Assembly (NCBI RefSeq): GCF_001907675.1
Contig: NZ_MPNT01000008.1
Location: 124,001 to 188,000, forward strand
Direction: 5' to 3'
DNA: 64,000 bases
Source: Mycobacterium paraffinicum
GTDB taxonomy: Bacteria; Actinomycetota; Actinomycetes; Mycobacteriales; Mycobacteriaceae
Positions 17,621-26,559 of the stretch are shown here, one piece after another. Under the pieces are notes generated by a model. That model saw nothing but the letters and a program-made list of their open reading frames with translations. It searched no databases and had not been told where the DNA came from. Both the position numbers and the translations under genes were made by a program. Every line of letters starts with the position of its first letter. Positions within the stretch are counted from its first letter, which is position 1.

Positions 17621-19774
17621 CGACTCCACCTGCGCGCGATCCAGTGAAGGGCGCACGATTTGGCGCGCCGCCGCCAGGTCGGCGGCCGTCACGTCGGTGG
17701 CATCGATGGAGCGCCGCATCGCGGTCAGCGCCGCCTCGCGCAGCAGCGCCACGCAGTCGGCGGCACTGTAGCCGTCCAGCTCGGCGGCCACCTCGTCGAG
17801 GTCGACGTCGTCGCTCAGCGGGACGGATTTGCCCGCGGTACGCAGGATTTCGCGGCGGGCGGCGGCGTCGGGCGGTTCGATGAACACGTGCCGCTCCAGC
17901 CGGCCGGGGCGCAGCAGCGCCGGGTCGATCAGGTCCGGCCGGTTGGTGGCGCCCAGCACGACGACGTCGCGCAGCGGGTTGACGCCGTCGAGTTCGGTCA
18001 GCAGCGCGGCCACCACCCGGTCGGTCACGCCGGAGTCGAAGCTCTGGCCGCGCCGGGGCGCCAGCGCGTCGATCTCGTCGAGGAACACCAGGGACGGGGC
18101 GGAGTCGCGGGCGCGCCGAAACAGTTCTCGGACGGCCTTTTCCGAGCTGCCCACCCACTTGTCCATCAGCTCGGAGCCTTTGACCGAGTGCACCGACAGC
18201 TGCCCGGTGCTGGCCAGCGCGCGCACGACGAAGGTCTTGCCGCAGCCGGGCGGCCCGTACAGCAGGACGCCGCGGGGCGGTTCGACGCCCAACCGGGCGA
18301 AGGTGTCGGGGTGCTGCAGCGGCCACAGCACCGCCTCGGTGAGCGCCTGTCGGGCCTCGGCCAGGTCGCCCACGTCGTTGAGGGTCACGTTGCCGACGGT
18401 GACTTCCTCGCTGGCCGAGCGGGACAGCGGCCGGATGACGGTCAGCGCGCCGACGAGGTCGTCCTGGTTCAGCTCGGGCGGGTGCCCGTCGGCGCTGGCA
18501 CGTGACGCCGCCCGCAGCGCCGCCTCCCGCAGCAGCGCGGCCAGGTCGGCCACCACGAAACCCGGTGTGCGCGCGGCAATCTCGTCGAGGTCGAGGCTGC
18601 CCGCGGGCACGGATTTCAGCAGCGACTCCAGCAGCGCCTTGCGGGTGCCGGCGTCGGGCAGCGGCAGGCTGATCTCCCGGTCGCAGAGGTCCGGCGCCCG
18701 CAGCCGGGCGTCGAGCTGGTCGGGCCGCGCGGAGGTGGCGATCAACGCGACGCCCTCGGTCGCCACGGCGCTGCGCAGCTCGCCCAGGATCAGCGCGGCC
18801 ACCGGCTCGGGGGTGGCCGGCAGCAGGGCGTCGACATCGGTGATCAGCAGGACGCCGCCGCCGTCGCGGACGGCCCGCACCGCCGAGCTCACGGTCTTGA
18901 GCCGGTCCTCCGGCGTCAGCGCGCCCACCTCCGGGCCGTCCAGCTTGACCATCCTGCGGCCGTCGCACACCGCGCGCACCAGCGTCACCTTGCCCACCCC
19001 GGCCGGGCCGGACACGAGCACGCCCAGGTTGGCGCCGGCGCCCAGGGTCTTGAGCAGGTGCGGCTCGTCGAGCGCCAGCTTGAGCCATTCGGTGAGCTTG
19101 GCGGCCTGCGGCTGCGAGCCCTTGAGTTCCTCGACGACCGTCTCCGGGCTGGCGACGTCGACCAGGTCGGTCGACAGTGTCGCGCCGACGGACGGCATAC
19201 CCACGCCCCAGGTGACCAGCGAGTTGGGCTGCACGCTCACCGGCCCCCGCGGATCCACGCCGGTGACCGTCAGCAGCTCCGAGGTCCAGCTGATGCCGAC
19301 CGACGCGGCCAGCGCGCGTGTGGCGTCCGCCGTCGAAAAGCCGGGTCCGAGATCGCGCGGCAGCAGCGACACGGCGTCGCCGACGGTCAGCACCTTGCCG
19401 AGCAGTGCCTGCCGCAGGGTCATCGGCGAAATCGACTGGCTGGCCAGCGACGAGCCGGACAGCGTCACGGACCGGGCGCCGTAGACGGTGACCGCGCCGA
19501 CGATCACGGCGTTGCCCTCGCGCACCCCGGCGTTGGACAGCGTCCCCTCGTCGAGCATCCCGGTGCCGACCCGGGTGTCCGGCCCGGCCACGCCCCCCCC
19601 CCCCGCCGTGGTCCCCGAGCCCGTCTCCGCCCCCGCGTCCCACTCCCGGATGCCCAGCGCGGCAACCACGCTCGGGTGCAGCCGGACGACGCCGCGGCGC
19701 GAGTCGACGGCGGAGGTGTTCAACCGCGCGGTGAGCGTGAGCTGACGGGCCGCATCCTCGCCCGGCCGGCTCAT
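17594..19774 (-). CDS. CDC48/p97-like double AAA ATPase (Rv0435c)
   Basis: A 726-residue AAA+ ATPase: an N-terminal CDC48-type double-psi barrel (LTLTARLNTSAVDSRRGVVRLHPSV) then two AAA modules. The second is canonical, with Walker A GPPGCGKT, Walker B LVFLDEID and sensor region GATNRPDLIDPALLRPGRL. The first is degenerate: its P-loop reads GPAGVGKV and its Walker B reads LLITDVDAL, lacking the usual Glu, so it may bind but not hydrolyse ATP. Probably a hexameric unfoldase; substrates are unknown. It is the third gene of the psd-pssA-ATPase operon (ATGA overlap with pssA). A 12-base G tract encodes four glycines at residues 57-60. Confidence 0.92.
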   Translation of the reverse strand: MSRPGEDAARQLTLTARLNTSAVDSRRGVVRLHPSVVAALGIREWDAGAETGSGTTAGGGGVAGPDTRVGTGMLDEGTLSNAGVREGNAVIVGAVTVYGARSVTLSGSSLASQSISPMTLRQALLGKVLTVGDAVSLLPRDLGPGFSTADATRALAASVGISWTSELLTVTGVDPRGPVSVQPNSLVTWGVGMPSVGATLSTDLVDVASPETVVEELKGSQPQAAKLTEWLKLALDEPHLLKTLGAGANLGVLVSGPAGVGKVTLVRAVCDGRRMVKLDGPEVGALTPEDRLKTVSSAVRAVRDGGGVLLITDVDALLPATPEPVAALILGELRSAVATEGVALIATSARPDQLDARLRAPDLCDREISLPLPDAGTRKALLESLLKSVPAGSLDLDEIAARTPGFVVADLAALLREAALRAASRASADGHPPELNQDDLVGALTVIRPLSRSASEEVTVGNVTLNDVGDLAEARQALTEAVLWPLQHPDTFARLGVEPPRGVLLYGPPGCGKTFVVRALASTGQLSVHSVKGSELMDKWVGSSEKAVRELFRRARDSAPSLVFLDEIDALAPRRGQSFDSGVTDRVVAALLTELDGVNPLRDVVVLGATNRPDLIDPALLRPGRLERHVFIEPPDAAARREILRTAGKSVPLSDDVDLDEVAAELDGYSAADCVALLREAALTAMRRSIDATDVTAADLAAARQIVRPSLDRAQVESLRAFAKAP
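19593..19604. repeat. 12-base C (G on coding strand) homopolymer inside the AAA ATPase gene
   Basis: An uninterrupted run of twelve C on the plus strand, giving Gly-Gly-Gly-Gly in the ATPase linker between barrel and first AAA module. A gain or loss of one or two bases would shift the frame and truncate the protein near residue 60-100. Runs of this length are also prone to sequencing error. Confidence 0.95.
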
Positions 19775-20634
19775 GGCAGGCGCCCACCCGGTTTGCGCAG
19801 ACCCAGCCGCGCCATCGACCGGCGGTGCGGCTGCGCCCGGCGGATCGCGCGGCGCGCGGCGCGGCGCTGCTTGGGCTCGTCGGACCACGCCTCGGGGTGC
19901 GCGGCCAGCCAACGCTGGTTGCGGACCGCGAACGGGACGTGGCACAGATAGGCGATGATGATGACCCAGATCAGCACGTAGGGGGCCAGCACCGCCGCGG
20001 CCGCGCAGATGGCCAGCAGCGCCAGCAACGGCGCCGCCCAGCTGGGCGGCACCGCCGCGGCGTGCATCTTGCGCATCGGGATCTTGCTGATCATCAGCAT
20101 CGACGTGCCGGTGATCCAGATGCACAGGAACGTCGTCGACGTCCACCAGCCCTCGCCGAACTGCAGCTTGAGCCCGATCAGCCCGATCATCGACACCGCG
20201 CCCGCCGGCGCCGGCATGCCGACGAAGAACTCGTGGGTGTAGGCCGGCTGGCTGCCGTCGTCCTGCAGCGCGTTGTACCGCGCCAGCCGCAGCACCACGC
20301 ACACCGCGTAGAGCAGGATCACCACCCAGCCGGCCGGCGACTTCGTCAGCATCGTCACGTAGAGCACGATCGCGGGCGTCACCCCGAAGTTCACCGCGTC
20401 GGCCAGCGAGTCGATCTCCTCGCCCATCCGCGACTGGGCGTCCAGGATGCGGGCCACCCGGCCGTCCAGGCCGTCCAGGATGGCTGCCGCGGCGATCAGC
20501 GCCATCGCGGCCTTGGGTTGGTGCTCGAGGGCGAACCGGATCGAGGTCAGGCCCGCGCAGATGGACAGCACCGTCATCGCGCTGGGCAGGATCTGCAGGT
20601 TGACCGACGGCCTGCCGCGTGGCTTGCTGATCAT
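19771..20634 (-). CDS. pssA: CDP-diacylglycerol-serine O-phosphatidyltransferase
   Basis: Integral membrane enzyme making phosphatidylserine from CDP-diacylglycerol and serine. The 287-residue protein has the full CDP-alcohol phosphotransferase signature: D54-x2-D57-G58-x2-A61-R62 ... G71-x3-D75-x3-D79, followed by several membrane helices (e.g. [37 protein letters not shown]) and an Arg-rich cytoplasmic tail. It overlaps psd upstream and the AAA ATPase downstream by ATGA, forming a three-gene operon. The longer upstream frame is antisense or out of phase with psd and was excluded. Confidence 0.95.
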   Translation of the reverse strand: MISKPRGRPSVNLQILPSAMTVLSICAGLTSIRFALEHQPKAAMALIAAAAILDGLDGRVARILDAQSRMGEEIDSLADAVNFGVTPAIVLYVTMLTKSPAGWVVILLYAVCVVLRLARYNALQDDGSQPAYTHEFFVGMPAPAGAVSMIGLIGLKLQFGEGWWTSTTFLCIWITGTSMLMISKIPMRKMHAAAVPPSWAAPLLALLAICAAAAVLAPYVLIWVIIIAYLCHVPFAVRNQRWLAAHPEAWSDEPKQRRAARRAIRRAQPHRRSMARLGLRKPGGRLP

Positions 20635-21353
20635 GGCAGCTCGGCCAGCACGGTTTCGCCGGCGATCGCGCGCTGGCCCTCGCGGACCAGTGGTTCGGCG
20701 CCCGCCGGCAAATAGGTGTCCAGCCGGGAGCCGAACCGGATCAGGCCGTAGGTGTCGCCGATCGTCAGCTTGTCGCCGACGCGCGCGTCGCAGATGATGC
20801 GCCGCGCCAGCAGCCCGGCGACCTGCACCGCCACCACCTCCGCGCCGGTTGGCGTCCGGATGCGCAGGCTGGTGCGTTCGTTCTCGGTGCTGGCCGCGGC
20901 CAGATCGGCCGAACCGAACCGGCCGGGCCGGTGCTGCATGGCGATCACCTCGCCGCTCACCGGGGCGCGTTGCACGTGGGCGTCCAGCAGTGACAGGAAG
21001 ATGCTGACCCTGGGCAGCGGCGCGTCGCCCATCCCGAGTTCGGCCGGCGGGGCGGCGTTGTCGATCACGCACACCAGCCCGTCGGCGGGTGCGACGATGG
21101 CGCCCGGCCGGGTCGGCGGCACCCGGGGCGGGTGGCGGAAGAACCCGGCGCAAGCGCCCGCCGCCAGCAGGCCGGCCCGTCGGATCCACCGATGCCTGCG
21201 GCCGGCCAGCGCCACTGCCAGGCCACCGGCGATGAACGGACGGCCGGCCGGGTGCACCGGCGGAACGGTCGAACGCACCAACTCCAGCGCGTGCTGCGGG
21301 CTGAAGGTTGGCTCTTCGGCCGTAGGGCCGACAGGGCGGGGGCGGCGTGCCAC
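20631..21353 (-). CDS. psd: phosphatidylserine decarboxylase proenzyme
   Basis: Converts phosphatidylserine to phosphatidylethanolamine, the step after PssA. The 240-residue proenzyme carries the self-cleavage site FGS (Gly208-Ser209) in LIRFGSRLD; Ser209 becomes the pyruvoyl cofactor. An N-terminal hydrophobic segment ([12 protein letters not shown]) tethers it to the membrane, and the conserved [20 protein letters not shown] block is present. Length fits the short PSD-A type. GTG at 21353 is the first gene of the operon; the next start overlaps its stop. The divergent MFS gene begins 66 bp away. Confidence 0.95.
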   Translation of the reverse strand: MARRPRPVGPTAEEPTFSPQHALELVRSTVPPVHPAGRPFIAGGLAVALAGRRHRWIRRAGLLAAGACAGFFRHPPRVPPTRPGAIVAPADGLVCVIDNAAPPAELGMGDAPLPRVSIFLSLLDAHVQRAPVSGEVIAMQHRPGRFGSADLAAASTENERTSLRIRTPTGAEVVAVQVAGLLARRIICDARVGDKLTIGDTYGLIRFGSRLDTYLPAGAEPLVREGQRAIAGETVLAELP

Positions 21354-21418
21354 GCGGCCATCTTACGAAAGCCGCGGCTGGTTGGTTCGGGACCGCTTGG
21401 GGAACGCCCATCTTCGAC

Positions 21419-22603
21419 ATGCATCCGAATGACCCGCGGCTGCGCCGCGCGAAGATCGCCGTCACCGCCGTGTTCATCGCCCACGCGGTGGGGTTCTCGT
21501 CGTGGGCCGCCCACATTCCGGCGGTCAAGGCCGGGCTCGGCCTGTCCGACGCGGCGCTGGGCACGGCGCTGTTCGGCGCGCCGCTGGGGTCGGTGCTGGC
21601 CACCGTGGGCAGCCACTGGGCGCTGCCGCGCTGGGGTAGCCACCGGCTGATTCCGGTCACCGCGGCCGGTTACGCGCTCGCGGGGACGACGGTGGGGCTG
21701 GCCCGGTCCGGCCCGGCGCTGTTCGCGGCGCTGGCGTTGTGGGGGATGTTCCAGGGCGGGCTGGACGTCGCGATGAACACCCAAGCCGGGACGGTCGAGC
21801 GGCTGGCGCGCGCACCGATCATGGCCCGCTTCCACGGCATGTGGAGCCTGGGCGCGTTGCTGGGCGCCCTGATCGGCGCGGCGTGCGTCGGGGCCGGCGT
21901 CGGGCTGACGCCCCAGCTGGCGGCGGTCGGGCTGGTCGTCCTGATCGTCGTCGCGGCGCTGGCGCGTGGGCTGATCCCGGACCCGGCGGCGTCGCCTCGG
22001 GAGCGGTCCGGGCGGGGCTGGCTAACGCCGACGGTGGCGATCCTGGCGGCGGTGGCCTTCGTGTCCTTCTTGTGCGAGGGCGCCGCCACCGATTGGTCGG
22101 CCAACTACGTGCGCAACGTCGTGGGCGCCGGGCCCGGGGTCGCCGCGCTGAGCTATGCGGCGTACACGCTGACGATGGTCCTGACCCGGCTGGGCGCGAT
22201 ACGCCTGCACGCGCGGGTGTCGGCCCGCCGGTTGCTGCCGGCGCTCGCGCTGGTAGGCGCTGCGGGCATGGGCGTGACGCTGGCGACCGCGAATCCGGTT
22301 GTCGCCGTGGGCGGTTTCGCCTGCTTGGGGGTCGGCGTGGCGCTGCTGGTGCCGACCGCGTTCAGCGCCGCCTACGGCGCGGGCGGCGCGGGCTCGGCGA
22401 TCGCGATCGTCGCCGCGACGGGCTGGCTCGGTTACCTGTTGGGGCCGCCGCTGATCGGCCACCTGGCCGACCGGGTCGGACTGTCGGCGGCGCTGGTGAC
22501 GATCCCGGTGCTGATGTCGGTTGTCGCCGTCGCCATCCGCAGCGCCGCCGCGTTCGACCGGGCCGACGATTTCCATCGGCAGGTCGCCACCCCTGCGGGT
22601 TAG
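21419..22603 (+). CDS. MFS transporter
   Basis: A 394-residue major facilitator superfamily transporter with about 12 hydrophobic segments. It starts AKIAVTAVFIAHAVGFSSWAAHIPAVKAGLGLSDAALGTALFG, a pattern seen in the YbjJ-like group, and has the middle motif ALWGMFQGGLDVAMNTQAG. The substrate is unknown. ATG at 21419 (MHPNDPRLRRAK) is preferred over a start inside the psd 5' end. Its stop overlaps the stop of the convergent moeA2 gene by four bases. I do not recall a gene at this spot in H37Rv, so it may be an insertion or a loss there. Confidence 0.82.
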   Translation: MHPNDPRLRRAKIAVTAVFIAHAVGFSSWAAHIPAVKAGLGLSDAALGTALFGAPLGSVLATVGSHWALPRWGSHRLIPVTAAGYALAGTTVGLARSGPALFAALALWGMFQGGLDVAMNTQAGTVERLARAPIMARFHGMWSLGALLGALIGAACVGAGVGLTPQLAAVGLVVLIVVAALARGLIPDPAASPRERSGRGWLTPTVAILAAVAFVSFLCEGAATDWSANYVRNVVGAGPGVAALSYAAYTLTMVLTRLGAIRLHARVSARRLLPALALVGAAGMGVTLATANPVVAVGGFACLGVGVALLVPTAFSAAYGAGGAGSAIAIVAATGWLGYLLGPPLIGHLADRVGLSAALVTIPVLMSVVAVAIRSAAAFDRADDFHRQVATPAG

Positions 22604-23805
22604 GTGAGGTCCCAGACCTGCAGCTCGGTCCCCTCGGGCACTTCCACCACGTCCTCGGGGATGTCCAGCAACGCGTTCGCCGACGCCAGCCACCGCAGGT
22701 GGTGCGAGGCCGGCGGGCCGTAACTGGTGACCGTGGCGGAGTCGCGGTCCAGCACCGCGCGACGAAACTGCCGCTTGCCGCGTGGCGAGGTCAACGATTC
22801 GGTGAGCACGGCCGCCCGGTGCGGTCGCTCCGGGTCGGGCAGGCCCATTGCCCTGCGCAGGGCGGGGCGGATGAACACCTCGAAGGACACCAGGGCGCTG
22901 ACCGGGTTGCCGGGCAGGGTGACGATCGTCGCGCCGGCCACCCGGCCGATGCCCTGCGGCATGCCGGGCTGCATCGCGACCTTGACGAACTCGACGCCCT
23001 GGTCGCCCTCGCGGCCGAAGGCGTCCTTGACCACCTCGTAGGCGCCGGCGCTGACCCCGCCGCTGGTGATGATCAGGTCGCAGTCGGCCGCGTACCGATC
23101 GAGGATCGAACTGAACTGCGCCACATCGTCTTCCGCGGTCGCCACGGCGATCACGTCGGCGCCGGCGTCGCGGACGGCCCCGGCCAGCATGATCGAATTC
23201 GACTCGTAGATCTGCCCCGGCCGCAGCGGATTGCCGGGCGCCACCAGCTCCGACCCGGTCGATATCACCAGCACCCGCTGGCGCGGCAGCACCGGCAGCT
23301 CGGCCATCCCCAGCGCCGCGGCCAGGCCGAGCATGGCAGGCGTCACCACCTGGCCGCGCCGCAACACCGTCGTGCCGGGGGCGACGTCTTCGCCGGCGCG
23401 CCGGATGTGCTTGCCGGGCTCGCGGGGCGCGCGGATCGACACGACGTCCACGCCGCCGTCGGTGTCTTCGACCGGCACGACGGCCGTCGCCCCGGCGGGC
23501 AGCGGCGCGCCGGTCATGATGCGGTGCGCGGTGTTGGGTTGCAGCGTCAACTCGTCGGTGCGCCCGGCGGGAATGTCCTCGGCAACTTTGAGCGTCACCG
23601 GATGCTCGGGTGTGGCGCCGGACGTGTCCTCGGCGCGCACCGCGTATCCGTCCATCGCGGAGTTGTCGAAGACCGGCAGCGCCAGGCGCGCGACCACGTC
23701 CTCGGCCAGCACCAGCCCCTGCGCCTCGGCCAGCGCGGCGGTGGCCGCCGGGCGGGGACGGATCAGTTCGGCTACGACGCGCTGGTGTTCTTGGACCGAC
23801 CGCAC
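22600..23805 (-). CDS. moeA2: molybdopterin molybdenumtransferase MoeA
   Basis: Inserts molybdate into adenylated molybdopterin to complete the molybdenum cofactor. At 401 residues it shows the MoeA signatures: LPVFDNSAMDGYAVRAED, IMTGAPLPAGATAVVPVEDT, ISTGSELV, ITSGGVSAGAYEVVKDAF and PGNPVSALVSFEVF. GTG at 23805 (VRSVQEHQRVV) fits the family length; the frame is open for 32 more codons upstream, which I judge untranslated. Synteny with Rv0438c supports the paralogue name. Confidence 0.9.
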   Translation of the reverse strand: MRSVQEHQRVVAELIRPRPAATAALAEAQGLVLAEDVVARLALPVFDNSAMDGYAVRAEDTSGATPEHPVTLKVAEDIPAGRTDELTLQPNTAHRIMTGAPLPAGATAVVPVEDTDGGVDVVSIRAPREPGKHIRRAGEDVAPGTTVLRRGQVVTPAMLGLAAALGMAELPVLPRQRVLVISTGSELVAPGNPLRPGQIYESNSIMLAGAVRDAGADVIAVATAEDDVAQFSSILDRYAADCDLIITSGGVSAGAYEVVKDAFGREGDQGVEFVKVAMQPGMPQGIGRVAGATIVTLPGNPVSALVSFEVFIRPALRRAMGLPDPERPHRAAVLTESLTSPRGKRQFRRAVLDRDSATVTSYGPPASHHLRWLASANALLDIPEDVVEVPEGTELQVWDLT

Positions 23806-23878
23806 CGGGCCATTATCGGCCGGTCGGATTTCCCAACCGACCCCGGTGAGCCCTTGGGGCCGACGTAGAGTCGAGAAC

Positions 23879-24358
23879 GTGATTACCGGGATGGCCCACA
23901 CCGGGGTGTGTGTTCCGGATTGCGAGGCGGCCGTGGCGTTCTACCGCGACGTGTTGGGCCTGCGTGTGCTCTCGCCGCCATATGTGATGACGGGTAACGC
24001 CATTCGCGAGGACATGGGCGAGCTGGTGGCGGACCCCAGCATGAAGGCGGCCATCGTCGGGTTTGACGCCGACGGCGACCGGGTGCTCGAGGTGATCGAA
24101 TACCTCGGTCCGCGGGACTCCGATCGCCCCGGCCGCGACGCCCTCACCGACCCGGGGCTGTCCCACGTCGGGCTGATCTGCGAGGACCTCGACGCCACCC
24201 GGGCGGAGCTGGAGAGCAGGGGCGTGCGCTTTCTGGTCAGCGGAATCGCGGAGGTCGCGCGCGTCCGCACCACCTGGTTCGTCGACCCGTGGGGCGTGGT
24301 GTTCATCCTGGTGGAGAAGAGCGGGCCGCAGCGACCCTACTTCGCCCAATGGGACTGA
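23879..24358 (+). CDS. VOC/glyoxalase-fold protein
   Basis: A 159-residue vicinal-oxygen-chelate fold protein. It has the paired beta-alpha-beta halves: GMAHTGVCVPDCEAAVAFYRDVLGLRVLSPP and GLSHVGLICEDLDATRAELESRGVRF, ending DPWGVVFILVE. His, Glu and similar residues in these positions are candidate metal ligands, but the reaction is unknown. GTG 23879 is used; ATG at 23891 is possible. The last 10 bp overlap the monooxygenase start, so the two are likely co-translated and may act in one catabolic path. Confidence 0.85.
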   Translation: MITGMAHTGVCVPDCEAAVAFYRDVLGLRVLSPPYVMTGNAIREDMGELVADPSMKAAIVGFDADGDRVLEVIEYLGPRDSDRPGRDALTDPGLSHVGLICEDLDATRAELESRGVRFLVSGIAEVARVRTTWFVDPWGVVFILVEKSGPQRPYFAQWD

Positions 24359-25791
24359 AGCCGCGAGTCGGGATCATCGGCGCCGGCGCCGGCGGCATCG
24401 CCATGGGCATCCAGCTGGCCGAGGGCGGCTACGACTTCACCATCTTCGACCGGGCCGACGGATTCGGCGGGACCTGGCGCCACAACACCTTTCCGGGCGC
24501 GGCGTGCGACGTCCCGTCACACCTGTACTCGTATTCCTTTGCGCCCAACCCGCGTTGGAGCAAGACCTACGCCGACCAGCCCGAGATCCTGGCTTACCTG
24601 GAAAAGGTCGCAATGGACCACGGGCTCGGGCCACGCCTGCGGGCGAACACCGCGGTGGCGTCGGCGCGCTGGTCGGACAACCGGCGCCGCTGGACCCTGA
24701 CCGACGACGCCGGTCGCGAGCACGAGTTCGACGCGGTGGTCAGCGCCGTCGGGATGCTCGACGTGCCCCATGTCCCAGACATCCCGGGCGCGCGGCGGTT
24801 CCGGGGCCGCCAATTCCATTCGTCCCGATGGGATCACAGCAAGCCGACGGCCGGTGAGCGGGTGGCGTCCATCGGCACGGGCGCCAGCGCCATCCAGTAC
24901 GTGCCCGCGATCGCGCGGGAAACCGCGCACCTGACCGTGTTTCAGCGGACCCCGATCTGGATCGCGCCCCGCTTCGACTTCCCGTTCACGCCCGAACAGC
25001 ACGAGCTGTTCGAACGCCACCCCGAGACGGCCCTCAAGCTGCGCGACGAGGCGTTCGACGCCTACGAGTCGTCCAGCTTCGACGTCGACGCCGCGCAGAC
25101 GCGGGAAGCGACCGAGCTGGCCCGCAGCTACCTCATGCGCAAGGTGGCCGACCCCGAGCTCCGCGCGAAGCTCACGCCGGACTATCCGGCCGGCTGCAAG
25201 CGGCCGCTGATGTCGCGCGAGTGGTATCCGACGTTCGCGTTGCCCAACGTCACCCTGGAGACGACCGCCATCGCGGAGCTGACCGAGCGCGGTGTGCGCA
25301 CGGTCGACGGCGTCGAGCACCGCGTCGACACCGTCATCTACGGCACCGGGTTCAAGGCCGCCGACTACCTGGCCAGCGTCGACGTCCGCGGCACCGGCGG
25401 GCGCCGCCTCGCGGACGATTGGAGCGACGGGGCCGAGGCCTACCTGGGCACCCTGGTCGCCGGCTATCCCAATTTCTTCACGCTGTACGGCCCCAACACC
25501 AACGGCGTCAACTCGATCATCTACATCCACGAGGCGCAGACGACGTTCGTCCGCCACATCCTGGACACGATGAACGCGCGGGGGGCGCGCACCGTGCAGG
25601 TGACCCCCGACGCCCAGCGCCGCTACAACGACGAGATACAGGCCGCCATGGCGGGCAAGGTCTGGCTTGCGTGCGACAACTACTTCCGGCATCCGAGCGG
25701 GAAGGTGGTCACCCAATTGCCGTACAGCGGGCGCACGTTCTTCGAGCGCACCCGCGAGCTGGTCGACGCCGACTACCGCTTCGGTCGGTGA
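24349..25791 (+). CDS. FAD-dependent (Baeyer-Villiger-like) monooxygenase
   Basis: A 480-residue class B flavoprotein monooxygenase using FAD and NADPH to insert oxygen into a ketone or similar substrate. It shows the FAD motif GAGAGGIAMG at residues about 11-20, the family sequence GFGGTWRHNTFPGAACDVPSH, the NADPH motif IGTGASAIQ near residue 184, and the late VIYGTGFKAADYL block. Its start lies 10 bp inside the VOC gene. After its TGA the same frame stays open for another 85 codons with strongly GC-biased third positions (see next entry). It is not in the H37Rv order at this position. Confidence 0.9.
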   Translation: MGLKPRVGIIGAGAGGIAMGIQLAEGGYDFTIFDRADGFGGTWRHNTFPGAACDVPSHLYSYSFAPNPRWSKTYADQPEILAYLEKVAMDHGLGPRLRANTAVASARWSDNRRRWTLTDDAGREHEFDAVVSAVGMLDVPHVPDIPGARRFRGRQFHSSRWDHSKPTAGERVASIGTGASAIQYVPAIARETAHLTVFQRTPIWIAPRFDFPFTPEQHELFERHPETALKLRDEAFDAYESSSFDVDAAQTREATELARSYLMRKVADPELRAKLTPDYPAGCKRPLMSREWYPTFALPNVTLETTAIAELTERGVRTVDGVEHRVDTVIYGTGFKAADYLASVDVRGTGGRRLADDWSDGAEAYLGTLVAGYPNFFTLYGPNTNGVNSIIYIHEAQTTFVRHILDTMNARGARTVQVTPDAQRRYNDEIQAAMAGKVWLACDNYFRHPSGKVVTQLPYSGRTFFERTRELVDADYRFGR

Positions 25792-26049
25792 CCGGGCCGC
25801 AGGCGCCGCCCGCGCACCCTGGCCGACGCGCTCGGCACCCGCCTCAGGCCCGGGCGCCTCGGCCGTTTGACCCGCTCGGCGGTTCTGACCGGGGCGCTGA
25901 ACGCCGTCTCGACCTTCATCCGCAGCCACGCCGCGGCGCGCTTCGACCTCACCTGCACCGGCAAACCCTACGTCGCGCACGCCGCGTATCGCCGCCGAGC
26001 GCCGAGAGTTTGCCGAGCATTAACCGGGCGGGTCTACTGCACCCAATAG
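25792..26049 (+). pseudogene. in-frame, GC3-biased open stretch after the monooxygenase stop
   Basis: Directly after the monooxygenase TGA, the same frame continues for 85 codons to a TAG at 26047-26049, with nearly all third positions G or C up to about 25990. The peptide contains TLADALGTRLRPGRLGRLTR and AVLTGALNAVSTFIRSH; I do not recognise it. It might be a former C-terminal extension cut off by the TGA, the remnant of another gene, or a small gene starting at TTG 25867. Its end overlaps the convergent cupin gene by 16 bp. Support is compositional only. Confidence 0.35.
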
Positions 26050-26528
26050 TTGTCGTGCCGGACGAACCACTCCCGGCGTTCGTCGTCGGTCATGTCGGCC
26101 AGCGCCGCGAAGCCCTCGAAGTAGGCCTCGCGCGGTGCGCCCGGGGCGAACAGCATCAGGATCGACGCCGGCTCGTCGGCCTCGTTGCGGAAGCCGTGCA
26201 CGCCACCGGGCGGCACGTAGAGGAAATCGCCCGGATGCCCGTCGGCCCACTGGGTGCCGTCGTAGAGCTTCATCGTCCCGGAGAGCACGAAGAACGCCTC
26301 GGACATCGCCCGGTGGAAGTGGGCCGGGGGCCCGCCGCCGGCCGGGCCGATGTCGACCCGGTACAGGCCGTAGTCACCGTCGGTGGCCTGCTGGTTGGCC
26401 AGGTAGTGGTACTTGGTCCCGAAGCTTTCGTAGTCGGGTGGCTCGTCGGCGCGCTTGAGCCACGCGCTGACCTCCGGCTGGTCCTTCGTGTATCGGGGCG
26501 GCGGATAGGGCGGCACGACGAGCGACAT
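26034..26528 (-). CDS. cupin-domain protein
   Basis: A 164-residue single-cupin protein. Cupin motif 1 is seen as GGGPPAHFHRAMSEAFFVLSGTM and motif 2 as HPGDFLYVPPGGVHGFRN, with His/His/Glu and His metal-ligand candidates. The C-terminal tail (ADMTDDERREWFVRHDNYWVQ) is conserved-looking but unassigned. Function could be a metal-dependent oxygenase, isomerase or sensor. ATG at 26528 is divergent from the M24 peptidase gene, 31 bp apart. Confidence 0.82.
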   Translation of the reverse strand: MSLVVPPYPPPRYTKDQPEVSAWLKRADEPPDYESFGTKYHYLANQQATDGDYGLYRVDIGPAGGGPPAHFHRAMSEAFFVLSGTMKLYDGTQWADGHPGDFLYVPPGGVHGFRNEADEPASILMLFAPGAPREAYFEGFAALADMTDDERREWFVRHDNYWVQ

Positions 26529-26559
26529 GGTTTCCAGCCTGCCAGTTAGCATCGCGAGA

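Noticed and set aside
19775..20302. N-terminal extension of the AAA ATPase frame into pssA
   Set aside because: The extension is an out-of-phase reading of pssA. The ATG at 19774 overlaps the pssA stop as ATGA, the same coupling as between psd and pssA.
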